A stretch of DNA of 64,000 nt. It comes from Trogon surrucura. Lineage: Eukaryota > Chordata > Aves > Trogoniformes > Trogonidae. The translations under genes and the position numbers were made by a program. The stretch lies in contig CM036617.1 in the NCBI GenBank assembly GCA_020746105.1, forward strand, positions 134,753,845 through 134,817,844, in the 5' to 3' direction. The notes beneath the pieces are model-generated. The model worked only from the letters and a program-made list of their open reading frames with translations, was not told the origin of the DNA and searched no databases. This document shows positions 61,936 through 64,000 of the stretch, piece by piece (position 1 is the stretch's first letter; each line of letters begins with the position of its first letter).

Positions 61936-64000
61936 CTGCAAAGAAAAAAACAGGCTTACTCACACAGTAACACAGTAACCTGAATCTTCTAGCTTCTCTG
62001 CTCTTTTTCAGAGAGTACTTTTTTAAACACTCTGTGCTTGGGATCTGGTGTACTCACCTAATCAAAGGCCTTCCAATAGGTACTGCAAGAAACCACTGGA
62101 TCTTTTGTCAATTCTCTACCAGGAAAATTCTATAAGCACTTCTTCGGATGCCATATGTGGACTCTATAATTTTTCAGTGATTATTTCTTTTCTGTTGTTG
62201 AAAGCAACAAATTCATGTAAGCATAGATATTTGTTTCTACTTTCTACAAATGAGAAGGTTCTCATGGTTTGGTTTAAATATCTTATAGCTTTAAATCCTA
62301 CTGTCACAATTTTTATGTTAGTCTACAGTCCAAGTGATGTTCCAAGATGGGAATGCATCTTTCAAAGGAGTCTGTACCTCTGCTGCCATTCTGTACCACA
62401 TGTAGTTGGCCTTGCTTCTGCCACCCCAAGTCAAGAAATGAAGAGCCATTCCACTTTAAGTCTCTTCTGAACCTGGCTTACTACACATACACACATTCAC
62501 ACACAAACACAGGTTATTAATTAAGATAATGCAGCTTGTACTTTATCTGAAACAACCTTGCCTCCAGCTTTTTGCACTTCTTCAGGCCAGGAGACAGATG
62601 CACAGAATTACAAATCAGGATCAGTTGCATAATACATAGCAGATCTTCAAAGCACACCTATGCCCTGATATAGTTTATAAGACAGTGTTAAGTTACATCA
62701 ATTTCTGGGTTATCTGTGATTTAATGGTGGTTAAGTAATTCCTATTTACACAGGAGATGAGATCTTGGGAAGATAAGAGTTTCTCAAGACTGGAGAAGAT
62801 AACAGTATAATTCTGGAATTATCTAGTTATTTTCCTCTGTTAGTTTGGTTCATTGATATATATCACCACTTCTTTGTGTGGTATGAAATTGTGCATAATA
62901 CTGTGCATTTGCATGCAATCATCCATAACTTTGTTTTCCTTTGCTACACAAGTAAGATACTATAACTTGAATAACTGGAAATATCACACTCCAACAGGAT
63001 TCCCTAACACGTCTGTAATACGTCAAGCAGTTGTTGGGCAGCCATTATTACAAGTTTCTCAGATGGAAGCTTGTCCATTATACACATGGAGAAACTACAT
63101 CACTGCTTACTGATGACATGGTGAGTTCTTGACTGGACTCAGAAACTGATGTTTCGTTGCTTTTTCCTATACTTCTGCTTCTTTCATTATTTTCTTTCAC
63201 AACTCACATCTTCAGAACTTTTATTAGATGCTGTAATTTTAGACAAAGAACTGCAATACAACCAGAAATGTAGAGGGAGATATTGAAAGACTAGTTTGGT
63301 TGTAGGCTGCGCCTCCACTCTTGCTCTTAAGATGGTACCCTAAATGTGGATATGCAATGCCTAAACTTTAGTTTTGCCATAGATGAAATGACAGGATTTC
63401 TCCTGTGATTTCTGAAGTGGGATTTTTTTCGGCGTAAATTTTTATGAGGTAAGGTGGAAGATTTTTGTGAACTGAAGCAAAAAACTTAAAATGTTGTTTT
63501 ATTTTTAAGGTTTAAGTATATATGTGATTCAGAAAGAATATATAGAAAAAGACAGGGAGAAATATGCAGTGGAAGAATAAGAGCTTCTGAAATAGCCTGG
63601 CAGCCTATGACTTTGATGCTGTCCTTAAGACAGCAAAACATGTAAATCTTTGTGCTGATATTTGTCCAAGTAGGAGGATTGGGGCAATACTTATCTCTGA
63701 CATAGATAACTTGAGTTGGCTATAGGCTAGCCAAGACAACTTGTCTACTCAGTGGCTGTACAATGCTCTGAAAATATGTTAAGCATCTAACTATGTTACT
63801 CTGTCTACCAGATGCTTAACATGGATTTGGGGGGCAAATTCGGAAGCCAAATGTAGAAGAAAATTTTAATTCATCATAATAAATAGATTGACTTCTCTTT
63901 CTTTCCTTTCTCTTCAAAAGCCACGTTGTGTAAATTTTCCTGACGCAATTCATTACATACTTTTGTGTGCTTAACAGAAACCTTTAAAATATTTTCAGAA
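61936..64000. other. No identified gene
   Basis: AT-rich. An open frame of 140 codons at 62048-62470 begins at GTG and shows no family motif. A 10-nt run CACACATTCA-type repeat near 62488 is the only simple sequence. Confidence 0.4.

Noticed and set aside
62048-62470. 140-codon open frame
   Set aside because: Starts at GTG, has no motif, no signal and no splice support; likely chance.
1-64000. CRISPR arrays, bacterial operons, riboswitches
   Set aside because: No regularly spaced repeats or prokaryotic gene organisation; the sequence is clearly vertebrate nuclear.

Overview
The window is vertebrate nuclear DNA, almost certainly from a bird. It holds many CR1 LINE copies ending in the avian (ATTCTATG)n-type tail, avian solo LTRs, split genes with GT-AG introns, and no sign of prokaryotic gene packing. 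A short tRNA-Ile-like/CR1 composite SINE near 61.8 kb resembles the passerine TguSINE1 type and hints at a passerine, but this is only a hint.

Two host genes can be read. The first is KEL, the Kell blood-group M13 metallopeptidase homologue, on the + strand from 26154 to 41914. Seventeen coding exons, corresponding to human exons 3-19, join in phase without a break to give 713 residues. These run from the transmembrane anchor to the C-terminal Cys-x-x-Trp, with the HELLH and ENTAD zinc motifs intact. The initiating exon is uncertain; the best candidate lies at 21072-21220. The second gene, on the - strand at 43612-46408, is a two-exon gene for a 118-residue secreted or membrane-associated protein. 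I identify it as the orthologue of LLCFC1 (SOF1), a sperm factor needed for sperm-egg fusion in mammals. It sits tail-to-tail with KEL, as in human.

Layout: 1-2500 has no identified gene, with a few exon-like stretches on the - strand. 2.5-7.1 kb has CR1 copies, one split by a solo LTR, and a second LTR of the same family in opposite orientation. 7.1-13.4 kb is single-copy-looking DNA with an ERV-like scrap, a CR1 tail and an unclassified repeat. 13.4-16.3 kb has three CR1 pieces joined head to tail. 16.3-26 kb is mostly unassigned, with a CR1 tail, another copy of the unclassified repeat and the candidate KEL leader exon. 26-42 kb is KEL, whose introns carry an LTR and two old CR1 pieces. 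43.4-46.4 kb is LLCFC1, whose single intron has been filled by a tandem repeat and a CR1. 46.4-64 kb has CR1 copies, one eroded coding-like stretch near 50.6-51.1 kb, the SINE, and otherwise unassigned DNA.

The two genes are not known to act together: Kell is an erythroid ectoenzyme linked to XK, whereas LLCFC1 acts in sperm. Their adjacency looks like conserved synteny with human 7q34. All identifications are by reading and remembered family sequences; no database search was run.
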